Assembly (NCBI RefSeq): GCF_025506335.1 | Contig: NZ_JANZYO010000005.1 | Coordinates: 1 to 64,000 of the forward strand | Source: Mumia quercus | GTDB lineage: Bacteria; Actinomycetota; Actinomycetes; Propionibacteriales; Nocardioidaceae | Direction of reading: 5' to 3' | DNA: 64,000 nt | Shown: positions 25,959-36,055 of the stretch, one piece after another | Layout: every line of letters begins with the position of its first letter | Position numbering within the stretch: position 1 is the stretch's first letter | The notes under the pieces: model-generated | What the model saw: only the letters and a program-made list of their open reading frames with translations | Databases searched by the model: none | Told to the model about the DNA's origin: nothing | Made by a program: the position numbers and the translations under genes

Positions 25959-25971
25959 GTGCCCCGCTCCC

Positions 25972-26796
25972 GTGACGTACGACGAGCCCGATCCTTCGCT
26001 CCCCGAGACGCCGCTGGCCGGTGGGGACGTGACGGAGGGGCTCGTCCGCGTCGGTGAGACCGTCCGCCGGCCGACCGGTCCGCACAGCGCGCTGGTCGCC
26101 GACGTGCTGCGGCATCTCGAGGCCGTCGGATTCACCGGGGCACCGCGGTACCTCGGCGTCGACGCCGCCGGCCGGCAGGTCCTCTCGTACGTCCGCGGGG
26201 AGGTCGCCTCGCGTCCCCGCCCGGCCTGGATGGCCGACGATGACCGGATCGTCGGCGTCGCGCGGCTCCTGCGGGCGTACGACGACGCGGTGGCCCCGCT
26301 CGGCGTTCCTCCGTCGGTGATCGCGCAGCCGGAGCCGGACGGGTGCCCGGCGCGTGTCGCCGGGGCGCCGGAGCTGATCGGGCACCTCGACGTCACGCCC
26401 GACAACGTCGTGTTCGTCGACGGGCAGGCGCGTGCGCTGATCGACTTCGACCTGGCCCGCCCGGCGACCCGTACGGAGGAGGTCCAGAACCTCCTTCTGT
26501 GGTGGGCGCCGCTCGTCCCGCCCGCCGACCGGCCCGACGTGGTCCGCGACGTCGACGTCTTCGCGCGGGCGCGGCTGCTCGTCGACGCCTACGGCCTCGG
26601 CGCCACCGACCGGGCACGGCTGGTCGAGGTCGCCGAGAACACCGCCGCCCGGGCGTGGTTCCTCATGCGCGCGCGGGCCGAACGGCTCGGAGGCGGCTGG
26701 GCCCGGATGTGGGACGACGGAGTGGGCGAAGCCATCGAGCGTCGCCAGGCATGGCTCGCCGAGCACCGGGACGAGATCCGCCGCGCCGTCACCTGA
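25972..26796 (+). CDS. Aminoglycoside phosphotransferase (APH)-fold kinase-like protein
   Basis: A 274-residue protein with the APH/choline-kinase fold. The catalytic loop GHLDVTPDNVVFVDG (Asp and Asn of the H-x-D-x4-N motif) is near 139-153 and the metal-binding segment reads LIDFDLARP. A conserved N-terminal part GDVTEGLVRVGETVRRP is typical of actinobacterial 'phosphotransferase' proteins not involved in antibiotic resistance. The substrate is unknown, and resistance should not be inferred. Start GTG at 25972, 13 bp after ndk. Confidence 0.8.
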   Translation: MTYDEPDPSLPETPLAGGDVTEGLVRVGETVRRPTGPHSALVADVLRHLEAVGFTGAPRYLGVDAAGRQVLSYVRGEVASRPRPAWMADDDRIVGVARLLRAYDDAVAPLGVPPSVIAQPEPDGCPARVAGAPELIGHLDVTPDNVVFVDGQARALIDFDLARPATRTEEVQNLLLWWAPLVPPADRPDVVRDVDVFARARLLVDAYGLGATDRARLVEVAENTAARAWFLMRARAERLGGGWARMWDDGVGEAIERRQAWLAEHRDEIRRAVT

Positions 26797-26810
26797 GGGC
26801 CCGGCTGCGC

Positions 26811-27500
26811 TCAGCGCAGCAGCGAGCGGTCGGTCGGCACGAGCCGGAGCTCGTCGCGAACGCTCGCCCGCAGGGTGGCGAGGAGCTCGTCGGACGCCGC
26901 CGCCGCTTCCAGGCGGCGCCGGTGGGCGGCGTGCTCCTGCGCCGACGCGAACCGCGCGATCCGGACGTAGACGGCGGCGTCGTCTCGCACGGGCAGCACG
27001 GGGAACGTGTTGACGACGTCGGCAGACACGTACGCCGCGGTGCGCCGCGCTCCCAGCTCCGTGAGTGCCTCCTCGCCGGCCTCGGCCATCAGTGCGGTGA
27101 ACGCGTCGAGGTCGTCCGGCTGGTAGACGGTCGCCGCGACCAGGCCTCCCGACGGCGGGCCGCCGTCGGGGAGGGCGAGCGCGCCGTCCGGCGCCGGCCG
27201 CAGCAGGAGGACGTCGTCGAAGGCGGTCATCGTGGCGTTCGCCGCGTCACGGTGCTGCGCCCACGCCGGGCCCCCGTAGAACGCCTGCAGCGCCCTCCCG
27301 CGGCTCTCGGCGTCCTCGAAACCCCGCATCCACACGAACTGGTCGGGCCGGTCGAGGTCGCGGAACTGGCCGAGCACCGAGATGCCGACCGCCTCCTGCG
27401 TCTCGACGAGCTCGGCGTCGAACAACGAGATCAGCACCTCGCGCTGACCGGGGTGGAGGTCGTAACGGCGCAGCTCGACCAGCGCGGTGCGGGGAGTCAT
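26811..27500 (-). CDS. NIPSNAP-like family protein
   Basis: A 229-residue protein of two ferredoxin-like halves. The first begins LVELRRYDLHPGQREVLISLF and continues FVWMRGFEDAESRGRALQAFY, characteristic of the NIPSNAP family, dimeric alpha-beta barrel proteins of unclear biochemical role. The C-terminal half (about 120-229) is a diverged repeat (FPVLPVRDDAAVYVRIARFA). No catalytic residues are recognised. It diverges from mreB; bases 27501-27608 hold their promoters. Confidence 0.8.
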   Translation of the reverse strand: MTPRTALVELRRYDLHPGQREVLISLFDAELVETQEAVGISVLGQFRDLDRPDQFVWMRGFEDAESRGRALQAFYGGPAWAQHRDAANATMTAFDDVLLLRPAPDGALALPDGGPPSGGLVAATVYQPDDLDAFTALMAEAGEEALTELGARRTAAYVSADVVNTFPVLPVRDDAAVYVRIARFASAQEHAAHRRRLEAAAASDELLATLRASVRDELRLVPTDRSLLR

Positions 27501-27608
27501 CCGGACAACGTGGCACGTCCCGCCGACAGAATCATCGAACGTCCGGGCGGCGCCGCGCTCTGGCGTGTCCTGCCGGGGAGCAGGGCCCACTCCACCTAGC
27601 CTGAGCGC

Positions 27609-28643
<1,035 letters not shown>

Positions 28644-28647
28644 CCGC

Positions 28648-29499
28648 GTGGCCCGGACCCGTACCCGTCCCGACCCCGAGCCCCGCCGACCGCGCACGGT
28701 CCTGCTCGTCCTCCTGCTCGCCGCCGTCGCCCTGATCACCGTCGACCTGTCCGGTGCGGGATCCCCCGCCCGTACGGTCGCGTCCACCGTTCTCGGACCG
28801 CTGGAGTCTGGCGCCAACCGTCTGCTGAGCCCGTTCGGTGTCGACACATTCGCGACCCGCGACCGGCTCCGTGACGAGAACGCGGCCCTCGAGGAGGAGA
28901 ACGCGCGGCTGCGCGGCCTCGTCGCGTCCAGCGGTGTCGACCGGAAGCGGCTCGCGGAGTACGACGCGCTCGCGCAGTACGCGCAGGCGGCCGGGCTGGA
29001 GACGGTGGACGCGCACGTCGTGGCCGTCGGCTCTGCCCAGTCGTTCCGCCGGACGGTCACGCTCGACGCCGGGACCGCGCGAGGGGTTCGCCAGGACATG
29101 ACGGTGCTCGGGCCCGACGGCCTCGTCGGCCGCGTCCTCAGCGCGACGCGGACGAACGCCGTGGTCCTCCTGCTCGTCGACGCCGACTCCGTCGTCGGCG
29201 CCCGGGTCGGAGGTGACCACGAGCTCGGCATGGTCCGCGGCGACGGCAGCTTGTCCGGGTCGGGTCGGCTGACGCTCGACGTGCTCGACCGCGAGGCCGT
29301 CCCGAAAGAGGGCGACACCATCGTCTCGTGGGGCTCGCGCGACGGCGTCCCGTACATCGCCGGCGTCCCGATCGGGCGCGTGGAGAAGGTCGTGGAGTCC
29401 CCGCGCGACGAGACCGCCGAAGTGACCGTCGCGCCGTTCGTCGACTTCTCGGCGCTCGACGCGGTGTCCGTCGTGGTCGGCGCGCGGACGGGGTCGTGA
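28648..29499 (+). CDS. mreC: Rod shape-determining protein MreC
   Basis: A bitopic scaffold protein of 283 residues that links MreB filaments to PBP2 and RodA. A single membrane helix (TVLLVLLLAAVALITVDL, about 18-35) is followed by a coiled coil (RDRLRDENAALEEENARLRG) and two beta domains typical of MreC. The start is the GTG at 28648, 4 bp after mreB. Confidence 0.92.
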   Translation: MARTRTRPDPEPRRPRTVLLVLLLAAVALITVDLSGAGSPARTVASTVLGPLESGANRLLSPFGVDTFATRDRLRDENAALEEENARLRGLVASSGVDRKRLAEYDALAQYAQAAGLETVDAHVVAVGSAQSFRRTVTLDAGTARGVRQDMTVLGPDGLVGRVLSATRTNAVVLLLVDADSVVGARVGGDHELGMVRGDGSLSGSGRLTLDVLDREAVPKEGDTIVSWGSRDGVPYIAGVPIGRVEKVVESPRDETAEVTVAPFVDFSALDAVSVVVGARTGS

Positions 29500-29500
29500 C

Positions 29501-30016
29501 GTGAGCGTCGGACGCGCGGCGCTGGTCGGCGCGCTGCTGGTCGCGGCGGTGGTCGTCCAGGTCAGCGTGCTCACGCCGCTGGTCCCGACCGGCGTCGCTC
29601 CCGACGTCGTCCTCGTGGTCGTCGTCGCGGTGGGGCTGTGCGCCGGAGCGGCCGACGGGGCCGTGGCGGGGTTCGTCGGTGGGCTGCTGCTCGACGCCGC
29701 ACCGCCTTCCGACCACCTCCTCGGACAGTGGGCGCTGGCGTTGACGGTGGTCGGCTTCCTCGCCGGCACGGTGGACCGCGGGAGCAGGCCCTCGTGGTTC
29801 AGCGACGCGGTGACGGTCGCGGCCAGCGCGTTCGTCGGTACCTCGCTCTTCGCGCTGTCGGGACTGGCGCTCGACCAGCCGGGCGTCGCAGCCTCGTCGG
29901 TGCTCGGCGTGGTGGCGCTGGCGACCGTCTACGACGTCGTGCTCGGGCTCGCCGTGGTCCCGGCGGTCCGGGCCCTGCTGGCACGCCTCGAGCCCACGCC
30001 TCGGGTGAGGTGGTGA
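29501..30016 (+). CDS. mreD: Rod shape-determining protein MreD
   Basis: A 171-residue polytopic membrane protein with about five helices, the third component of the elongasome scaffold. The family is poorly conserved, but length, hydropathy and position between mreC and mrdA are diagnostic; GFVGGLLLDAAPPSDHLLGQ is a recognisable MreD-type segment. Start GTG at 29501, 1 bp after the mreC stop. Confidence 0.88.
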   Translation: MSVGRAALVGALLVAAVVVQVSVLTPLVPTGVAPDVVLVVVVAVGLCAGAADGAVAGFVGGLLLDAAPPSDHLLGQWALALTVVGFLAGTVDRGSRPSWFSDAVTVAASAFVGTSLFALSGLALDQPGVAASSVLGVVALATVYDVVLGLAVVPAVRALLARLEPTPRVRW

Positions 30017-30018
30017 CG

Positions 30019-32145
30019 ATGAAGCGCAGCCACGCCAGGCTCGTCGTCGTACAGGTGCTCGTGGTCGCCCTGTTCGCGACGCTCGTCGCCCGCCTCTGGT
30101 ACGTCCAGGTGGTCGGCGGCGAGGAGTACCAGGCACGCGCCGCGGACAACGCCACGCGTCAGGTCGTCGTCCAGCCGCAGCGCGGCCTCGTGCTCGACGC
30201 GATGGGCCGACCCCTGGTCGCCAACCGCTCGACGTGGATGGTGACCGTCGACCGGTCCCGGCTGACGCGGCTGGACGCCGCGGAGCAGGCCGACGTCCTG
30301 GGTCGCCTCGCCCGTCTGGTCGACCTCGACTACGACGCGCTGCTCGACCGCATCAAGCTGTGCGGGGAGGACGGGGCGCCCGAGCCGCCCGCCTGCTGGA
30401 ACGGCTCGCCGTACGAGCCGGTCCCGGTCGCGCAGGACGTCCCCCGCGACGTCGCCCTGACGATCTCCGAGCGCGCGGAAGAGTTCCCCGCCGTCGCGGC
30501 GCAGCAGCGCTACCTCCGCGCGTACCCCGCCCCGGAGGGGGTCAACGCCGCCGCGCTCCTCGGCTACGTCAGCCCGATCACCGCGGACGAGTACGCGGCC
30601 GCCCGCGAGTCCGACGACGACACCCGCAGCGCCGCGTCGATGGTCGGCCGCGCGGGGATCGAGCGCGGATACGACGCCGACCTGAGGGGCGTCCCGGGGA
30701 CCACGGGCAAGGCGGTGGACTCGCGAGGACGCGTGATCGCCGAGGGCACCGCGGTCGACCCTCAGGCAGGCAAGACGCTGGTGACCAGCATCGACGCGCG
30801 CGTCCAGGCCCTGGCCGAGACCCAGCTCGAGAAGGCGATCAAGAAGGCTCGCACGACGCACGACGACGTGACGGGGCGCACGTACGAGGCCACGGCGGGC
30901 GCCGTCGTCGTCCTCGACCCGGACGACGGGCGCGTGATCGCATCGGCGAGCTACCCGACGTACGACCCGGAGGTCTGGGTCGACGGCATCTCGGACCGCC
31001 GGCTCAAGGAGCTGTACGACGACGCGGCGGGCACCCCGCTGCTCTCGCGGGCGACGCAGGCGCAGCTGGCTCCCGGCTCGACCTGGAAGCCGTTCGTCGC
31101 CGCCGGTGCGCTCGAGGACCGCTGGGACACCGGGACGCGGCTCGACTGCTCGTCGGGCCTGCAGGTCGGCAACCGCTGGTTCAAGAACTACGAGTCCGCC
31201 TCGTACGGGCCGATCGGGTTCGACCGCGCGCTGTCCGTCTCCTGCGACACGTTCTTCTACCGGATCGCGTACGCGGCCTGGAGCGCTCAGGGCGGCGCAG
31301 ACGCCGACGAGGACGTGCACGACCCGCTCGTGGAGATGGCGCGCGCGTTCGGGTTCGGCGCGCGGACCGGATTCGATGTGCCCGGGGAAGCGGCCGGCCG
31401 TCTCGGCGACCGTCCGTGGCGCCGCGACTACTGGGAAGCGAACAAGGACCGCTACTGCAAGATCGCCGAGAAGCCCGAGAAGGTCGACGGCGCGTACCTG
31501 CGGCTGTTCGCCCGGGAGTTCTGCGCCGACGGGTACGTCTACCGCGCCGGTGACGCGGTGAACTTCTCGATCGGTCAGGGCGAGACGCTCGTGACGCCCT
31601 TGCAGCTCGCCGTCGCGTACGGGGCGCTCGCGAACGGAGGGACCCTCTACGAGCCGCGCGCCGGCAAGGCCGTGCTGGACGCCGACGGCAAGGTCGTCCG
31701 GAAGATCGCGCCGAAGGAGGCTGGCCGCGTCCCCGTCTCGAAGGCCCACCTGCGCTACATCGACAAGGCACTCCTGGAGACCGCCAGGACCGGGACGATG
31801 GCCTGGAAGATGGGCGGGTTCCCGCTCGACGAGGTGAAGATCCGCTCCAAGACCGGCACGGCCGAGGTCACGGGCCGCCAGACCACGGGCTGGGTCGCCT
31901 CGTACGACGAGAACTACGTGGTCGTGATGATGATGGAGCAGGGCGGCACCGGGTCCGGCTCTTCAGGCGACGCCGTGCGGGCGATCTGGGAGGGCCTGTA
32001 CGGGGTGAAGGGCGGGGAGGTTCGCCGGGACAAGGCCCTGCTGCCGCACGCGCGTCCGCCGAAGGACCTGCCCCGCGTCGCCGCCGACGGTCGGGTCCTG
32101 CCGCCGCGCAGTGCCGAGAAGGAAAAGAAGGGCGACGGCCGATGA
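30019..32145 (+). CDS. mrdA: Penicillin-binding protein 2 (elongation transpeptidase)
   Basis: Class B PBP of 708 residues that cross-links peptidoglycan during elongation. An N-terminal membrane helix (LVVVQVLVVALFATLVARL) precedes the dimerisation domain (about 50-250) and the transpeptidase domain with the active-site Ser354 in SxxK (STWK), the SCD motif (Ser408-Asp410) and KTG at 611-613. The ATG at 30019 is 2 bp after mreD; a GTG two codons upstream is an alternative. Its stop overlaps the rodA start (ATGA). Confidence 0.95.
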   Translation: MKRSHARLVVVQVLVVALFATLVARLWYVQVVGGEEYQARAADNATRQVVVQPQRGLVLDAMGRPLVANRSTWMVTVDRSRLTRLDAAEQADVLGRLARLVDLDYDALLDRIKLCGEDGAPEPPACWNGSPYEPVPVAQDVPRDVALTISERAEEFPAVAAQQRYLRAYPAPEGVNAAALLGYVSPITADEYAAARESDDDTRSAASMVGRAGIERGYDADLRGVPGTTGKAVDSRGRVIAEGTAVDPQAGKTLVTSIDARVQALAETQLEKAIKKARTTHDDVTGRTYEATAGAVVVLDPDDGRVIASASYPTYDPEVWVDGISDRRLKELYDDAAGTPLLSRATQAQLAPGSTWKPFVAAGALEDRWDTGTRLDCSSGLQVGNRWFKNYESASYGPIGFDRALSVSCDTFFYRIAYAAWSAQGGADADEDVHDPLVEMARAFGFGARTGFDVPGEAAGRLGDRPWRRDYWEANKDRYCKIAEKPEKVDGAYLRLFAREFCADGYVYRAGDAVNFSIGQGETLVTPLQLAVAYGALANGGTLYEPRAGKAVLDADGKVVRKIAPKEAGRVPVSKAHLRYIDKALLETARTGTMAWKMGGFPLDEVKIRSKTGTAEVTGRQTTGWVASYDENYVVVMMMEQGGTGSGSSGDAVRAIWEGLYGVKGGEVRRDKALLPHARPPKDLPRVAADGRVLPPRSAEKEKKGDGR

Positions 32146-33350
32146 GCATGCGTCCGACCGTCCGCCCTGCCCGACCGCCAGGTGCGCCCGTCCGCCGCTG
32201 GTGGGGAGACGTGGACCTCGCGCTCGTCGGCTCCGCGCTCGCGCTCGGGGTGATCGGCATGCTGCTCGTCTGGTCGGCGACCGCCTCGCGCGACGACCTG
32301 ACCGGTGGCGACCCGACCGCGTACCTCGTCAAGCAGGGCACCAACGTCCTCATCGCCCTCGGGCTCGGTGCGGTGATCGCCGTGACCGACCGGCGGTGGA
32401 TCCGGCTGTGGGCACCGGTCGTGTACGGGGCAGCGGTCATCGGGCTCGTCCTCGTCCTCGTCCCCGGGGTGGGGGCGGTCGTCAACGGGTCCCGCTCGTG
32501 GCTCCAGGTCGGCGGGCTCTCGTTCCAGCCCGCGGAGCTCGCGAAGCTCGGCGTGGTCCTCGTGATGGCGCTGCTCTTCGCCGAGCGGACCGAGGGGGCG
32601 ATGCGGCGGGTGGTCCGCTCGTCCGACGTCGTGCTCGCGCTCGCGTGCGCGGCGGTCCCTGCCGCGCTGATCCTCGCGCAGCCCGACCTCGGCACGCTGA
32701 TGGTGATGGTCGCGATCGTGCTCGGCGTCCTGGCGGTCGCCGGGGTCAGGCTCTCGTGGCTGGTCGGGCTCGTCGCCGCCGGGCTCGCCGCGGTCGTGCT
32801 GGCGGTGGCGATGGGCGTCATCGAGGAGTACCAGGTCCTGCGCTTCGAGGCGTTCACGAACCCCGACCTCGACCCGCGCGGCGCCGGCTACAACACCGTC
32901 CAGGCCAGGATCGCGATCGGCAACGGCGGGATCTGGGGGCAAGGGCTCTTCGACGGCACCCAGACCCAGGCGGGGTTCGTCCCAGAGCAGCACACCGACT
33001 TCGTGTTCACGGTGGCAGGGGAGGAGCTGGGTCTCCTGGGCGCCGGCCTGGTCGTCGTCCTCCTCGGGGTGGTCGTGTGGCGGTGCCTGAGGATCGCCCA
33101 GCGTGCCGACGACCTGTTCGACCGGCTGGCCGCGGCGGGGATCGCGTGCTGGTTCGGGTTCCAGGCGTTCCAGAACATCGGCATGTCGCTCGGCATCATG
33201 CCGGTGACCGGGGTGCCGCTGCCCTTCGTCTCGTACGGGGGGACGGCGATGTTCGCCTCGGCGATGGCCGTCGGGCTCCTCGTCGCGATCGACCGCCGCA
33301 GCGGCACGCCCGCCGTCGTCGTCCGCTCCCGCTCCGCCCGCTCCCGCTGA
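32142..33350 (+). CDS. rodA: RodA, SEDS-family peptidoglycan glycosyltransferase
   Basis: A 402-residue polytopic protein with about ten helices; it polymerises lipid II together with PBP2. SEDS signatures are present: GSRSWLQVGGLSFQPAELAKLG, AQPDLGTLMV, an extracellular WGQGLFDGTQTQ loop and EQHTDFVF followed by GVPLPFVSYGGTAM. Ends the mre operon. An ATG two codons downstream is an alternative start, but the overlap with mrdA favours 32142. Confidence 0.94.
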   Translation: MSMRPTVRPARPPGAPVRRWWGDVDLALVGSALALGVIGMLLVWSATASRDDLTGGDPTAYLVKQGTNVLIALGLGAVIAVTDRRWIRLWAPVVYGAAVIGLVLVLVPGVGAVVNGSRSWLQVGGLSFQPAELAKLGVVLVMALLFAERTEGAMRRVVRSSDVVLALACAAVPAALILAQPDLGTLMVMVAIVLGVLAVAGVRLSWLVGLVAAGLAAVVLAVAMGVIEEYQVLRFEAFTNPDLDPRGAGYNTVQARIAIGNGGIWGQGLFDGTQTQAGFVPEQHTDFVFTVAGEELGLLGAGLVVVLLGVVVWRCLRIAQRADDLFDRLAAAGIACWFGFQAFQNIGMSLGIMPVTGVPLPFVSYGGTAMFASAMAVGLLVAIDRRSGTPAVVVRSRSARSR

Positions 33351-33588
33351 CGGTTTGCCACGCTGGCGTGGCATACGCGGGTTGGCGTGGCGTGCTTGCC
33401 GCGCCAACCGGGGTTTGCTGCGTTGGCGTGGGAAACCCCAGGGCGGTACGTGGGAGGCGGTGGGAAGCCGTGGTCGGGTCGACGCGGGGCGCTTGAGTTT
33501 GCCACGCTGACTGGGCGTACGCGGGTTGGCGTGGCGTGCTTGCCGCGCCAACCACGACTCCCCACGCTGGCGTGGCAAACCGCGCAGG
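33351..33588. repeat. Repeat cluster between rodA and the radical-SAM gene
   Basis: No gene is supported in 33351-33638. A 36-bp unit containing GGTTGGCGTGGCGTGCTTGC occurs exactly twice, at 33374-33409 and 33518-33553. Around it are shorter copies of TTTGCCACGCTG and its inverse CTGGCGTGGCAAAC, so that 33355-33588 is largely made of direct and inverted versions of TTGGCGTGG. It differs from the GGTCTCGATACG family. It lies between an operon end and the next gene's promoter. Confidence 0.7.
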
Positions 33589-33638
33589 GAGCGGTGACGG
33601 ATTCGGCTGGTGGGGAGCGGCTCGTTACCCTGGGGAGC

Positions 33639-35594
33639 ATGTCCGTGCAGCACCTCGACGAGAGCAGCGTCGCGTCGGTCTTCGACCGCCTCGAGCCCCT
33701 CCTCCCGACCATCAGCAAGCCGATCCAGTACGTCGGCGGTGAGCTGAACTCGGTCGTGAAGGACTGGGACGCCGTCGACGTGCGCTGGGCACTGATGTAC
33801 CCCGACGCGTACGAGGTCGGGCTCCCCAACCAGGGCGTCCAGATCCTGTACGAGGTCCTCAACGAGCGTGACTGGCTCCTGGCCGAGCGGACGTACGCGG
33901 TCTTCCCAGACATGGAAGCCCTGATGCGCGAGCACGACATCCCGCAGTTCACCGTCGACAGCCACCGCCCGGTGCGGGCGTTCGACCTCTTCGGCATCTC
34001 GTTCTCGACCGAGCTCGGCTACACCAACCTGCTCACCGCCCTCGACCTGGCCGGCATCCCGCTGCACGCCGTCGACCGGACCGACGCCGATCCGATCGTC
34101 CTCGCCGGCGGGCACGCGGCCTTCAACCCCGAGCCGATCGCCGACTTCGTCGACGCCGCCGTCCTCGGCGACGGCGAGGAGATCGTCCTCAAGATCAGCG
34201 ACGTGGTCCGCGAGTGGAAGGCCGAGGGGCGTCCCGGCGGCCGCGACGAGGTGCTGATGCGTCTCGCCCGCTCGGGCAGCGTCTACGTGCCGAAGTTCTA
34301 CGACGTCGCCTACCTGCCCGACGGCCGCATCCAGCGCGTCGCGCCGAACCGTCCGGGCGTCCCGTGGCGGGTCACGAAGCACACGCTGATGGACCTCGAC
34401 CAGTGGCCGTACCCGAAGAACCCGCTCGTCCCGCTCGCCGAGACCGTCCACGAGCGCTACTCGGTCGAGATCTTCCGTGGCTGCACCCGCGGCTGCCGGT
34501 TCTGCCAGGCGGGCATGATCACCCGTCCCGTCCGTGAGCGCAGCCTGCAGACGATCGGCGAGATGGTCGACAACGGCCTGAAGAAGTCCGGCTTCGAGGA
34601 GGTCGGCCTCCTCTCGCTGTCGAGCGCCGACCACACCGAGATCGGCGAGGTCGCCAAGCAGCTCGGCGACCGGTACGAGGGCTCCAACACCTCGCTGTCG
34701 CTGCCGAGCACCCGTGTGGACGCCTTCAACATCACGTTGGCGAACGAGTTCAGCCGCAACGGCCGTCGTTCAGGCCTCACCTTCGCGCCGGAGGGCGGCT
34801 CAGAGCGGCTCCGCAAGGTGATCAACAAGATGGTCACCGAGGAGGACCTGATCCGTACGGTCTCGACCGCGTACTCGCACGGCTGGCGCCAGGTGAAGCT
34901 CTACTTCATGTGCGGCCTCCCGACGGAGACCGACGAGGACGTCCTCCAGATCGGCGAGCTCGCCAAGCGCGTCATCGAGACCGGTCGCGAGGTGTCCGGC
35001 CGCAAGGACATCCGCTGCACGGTGTCGATCGGCGGGTTCGTGCCCAAGCCGCACACGCCGTTCCAGTGGGCGGCGCAGCTCGACCACGAGACCACCGACG
35101 ACCGGCTGCGCAAGCTCCGCGAGTCGGTGCAGTCGGACAAGCGTTTCGGACGCGCGATCGGCTTCCGCTACCACGACGGCAAGCCCGGCACGATCGAGGG
35201 CCTGCTCTCGCGCGGCGACCGCCGGGTCGGGCGCGTCATCGAGGCGGTCTGGCGCGACGGCGGCCGCTTCGACGGCTGGAGCGAGCACTTCTCGTACGAC
35301 CGGTGGGAGCGCTGCACCGCCGAAGCCCTCGCGGACGAGCCCGTCGACCTCGACTGGTACACCACCCGCGAGCGCGAGTACGCCGAGGTCCTCCCGTGGG
35401 ACCACCTCGACTCCGGCCTCGACCGTGACTGGCTCTGGGAGGACTGGCAGGACGCGATCGACCCCGACGGCGCGATCGAGGTCGAGGACTGCCGCTGGAC
35501 GCCCTGCTTCGACTGCGGCGTCTGCCCTCAGATGGACACCGAGATCCAGATCGGCCCCACCGGCCAGAAGCTGCTGCCGCTCTCCGTCGTGTGA
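33639..35594 (+). CDS. Radical SAM protein, TIGR03960 family (B12-binding type)
   Basis: A 651-residue protein. The N-terminal half (about 40-260) is a cobalamin-binding-like Rossmann domain (WALMYPDAYEVGLPNQGVQI), followed by a radical SAM domain whose cluster cysteines are Cys282, Cys286 and Cys289 (CTRGCRFC). A C-terminal part carries CFDCGVC. This matches the TIGR03960 family, whose partner TIGR03936/DUF2344 is usually the adjacent gene and often fused. The reaction has not been established in the family. Here the partner lies 7.2 kb away at 42792. The ATG at 33639 follows TGGGGAG. Confidence 0.92.
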   Translation: MSVQHLDESSVASVFDRLEPLLPTISKPIQYVGGELNSVVKDWDAVDVRWALMYPDAYEVGLPNQGVQILYEVLNERDWLLAERTYAVFPDMEALMREHDIPQFTVDSHRPVRAFDLFGISFSTELGYTNLLTALDLAGIPLHAVDRTDADPIVLAGGHAAFNPEPIADFVDAAVLGDGEEIVLKISDVVREWKAEGRPGGRDEVLMRLARSGSVYVPKFYDVAYLPDGRIQRVAPNRPGVPWRVTKHTLMDLDQWPYPKNPLVPLAETVHERYSVEIFRGCTRGCRFCQAGMITRPVRERSLQTIGEMVDNGLKKSGFEEVGLLSLSSADHTEIGEVAKQLGDRYEGSNTSLSLPSTRVDAFNITLANEFSRNGRRSGLTFAPEGGSERLRKVINKMVTEEDLIRTVSTAYSHGWRQVKLYFMCGLPTETDEDVLQIGELAKRVIETGREVSGRKDIRCTVSIGGFVPKPHTPFQWAAQLDHETTDDRLRKLRESVQSDKRFGRAIGFRYHDGKPGTIEGLLSRGDRRVGRVIEAVWRDGGRFDGWSEHFSYDRWERCTAEALADEPVDLDWYTTREREYAEVLPWDHLDSGLDRDWLWEDWQDAIDPDGAIEVEDCRWTPCFDCGVCPQMDTEIQIGPTGQKLLPLSVV

Positions 35595-36055
35595 TGCACG
35601 TACGCCGTGCGGAGGCCGCGGACACGCGGGCGCTGGCAGCCCTGCGGGTGCGGTGGACCGAGGAGCTGCGCGGTCCGGTCGACGACCCGACCTTCGACGA
35701 CCGTTTCGCGGAGTGGTTCGCGCGGGAGTCGGCGCAGCGTGTCGCCTGGCTCGCGGAGACCGACGACGGCGCCCCGGTCGGCATGCTCAACGCGATGCTG
35801 TTCGAGCGGATGCCGCGGCCCGGTGCCTCGCCGAGCCGGTGGGGGTACGTCGCCAACGTCTACGTGGTCCCCGAGTGCCGCGACGCCGGTGTCGGGAGCC
35901 GGCTGATGGAGGCGCTGACGTCGTACGCGGACGAGGCCGGCCTCGTCAGGCTGGTGCTGAGCCCGACCGAACGGTCCGTCCCGTTCTACGAGCGGGCGGG
36001 GTTCACCGGGGACCACGACCTGCTGCTCCGCCGTCCAGCTGGTCCTCCAGCATGA
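35594..36055 (+). CDS. GNAT family N-acetyltransferase
   Basis: A 153-residue protein with GNAT features: RRAEAADTRALAALRVRW at the N-terminus, motif A YVVPECRDAGVGSRLMEAL (about 92-110) and VPFYERAGF near the end. The substrate is unknown. The ATG overlaps the radical-SAM stop (TGATG), indicating coupled translation. It converges with the MFS gene, the two coding regions overlapping by 53 bp tail to tail. Confidence 0.88.
   Translation: MHVRRAEAADTRALAALRVRWTEELRGPVDDPTFDDRFAEWFARESAQRVAWLAETDDGAPVGMLNAMLFERMPRPGASPSRWGYVANVYVVPECRDAGVGSRLMEALTSYADEAGLVRLVLSPTERSVPFYERAGFTGDHDLLLRRPAGPPA

Noticed and set aside
25972-26796. Aminoglycoside resistance gene
   Set aside because: It has the APH fold, but the family is broad and the protein resembles generic actinobacterial phosphotransferases; there is no evidence for antibiotic resistance.
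33351-33588. Possible CRISPR array
   Set aside because: There are only two exact copies of the 36-bp unit, the intervening sequence is itself made of related repeats and no cas gene is nearby.
31914-34634. Very long minus-strand open frame (906 codons) across mrdA-rodA-radical SAM
   Set aside because: It is the antisense of three well-supported genes; the protein is low-complexity Arg/Asp/Gly/Ala-rich and shows no domain. Long spurious frames are expected at this GC content.
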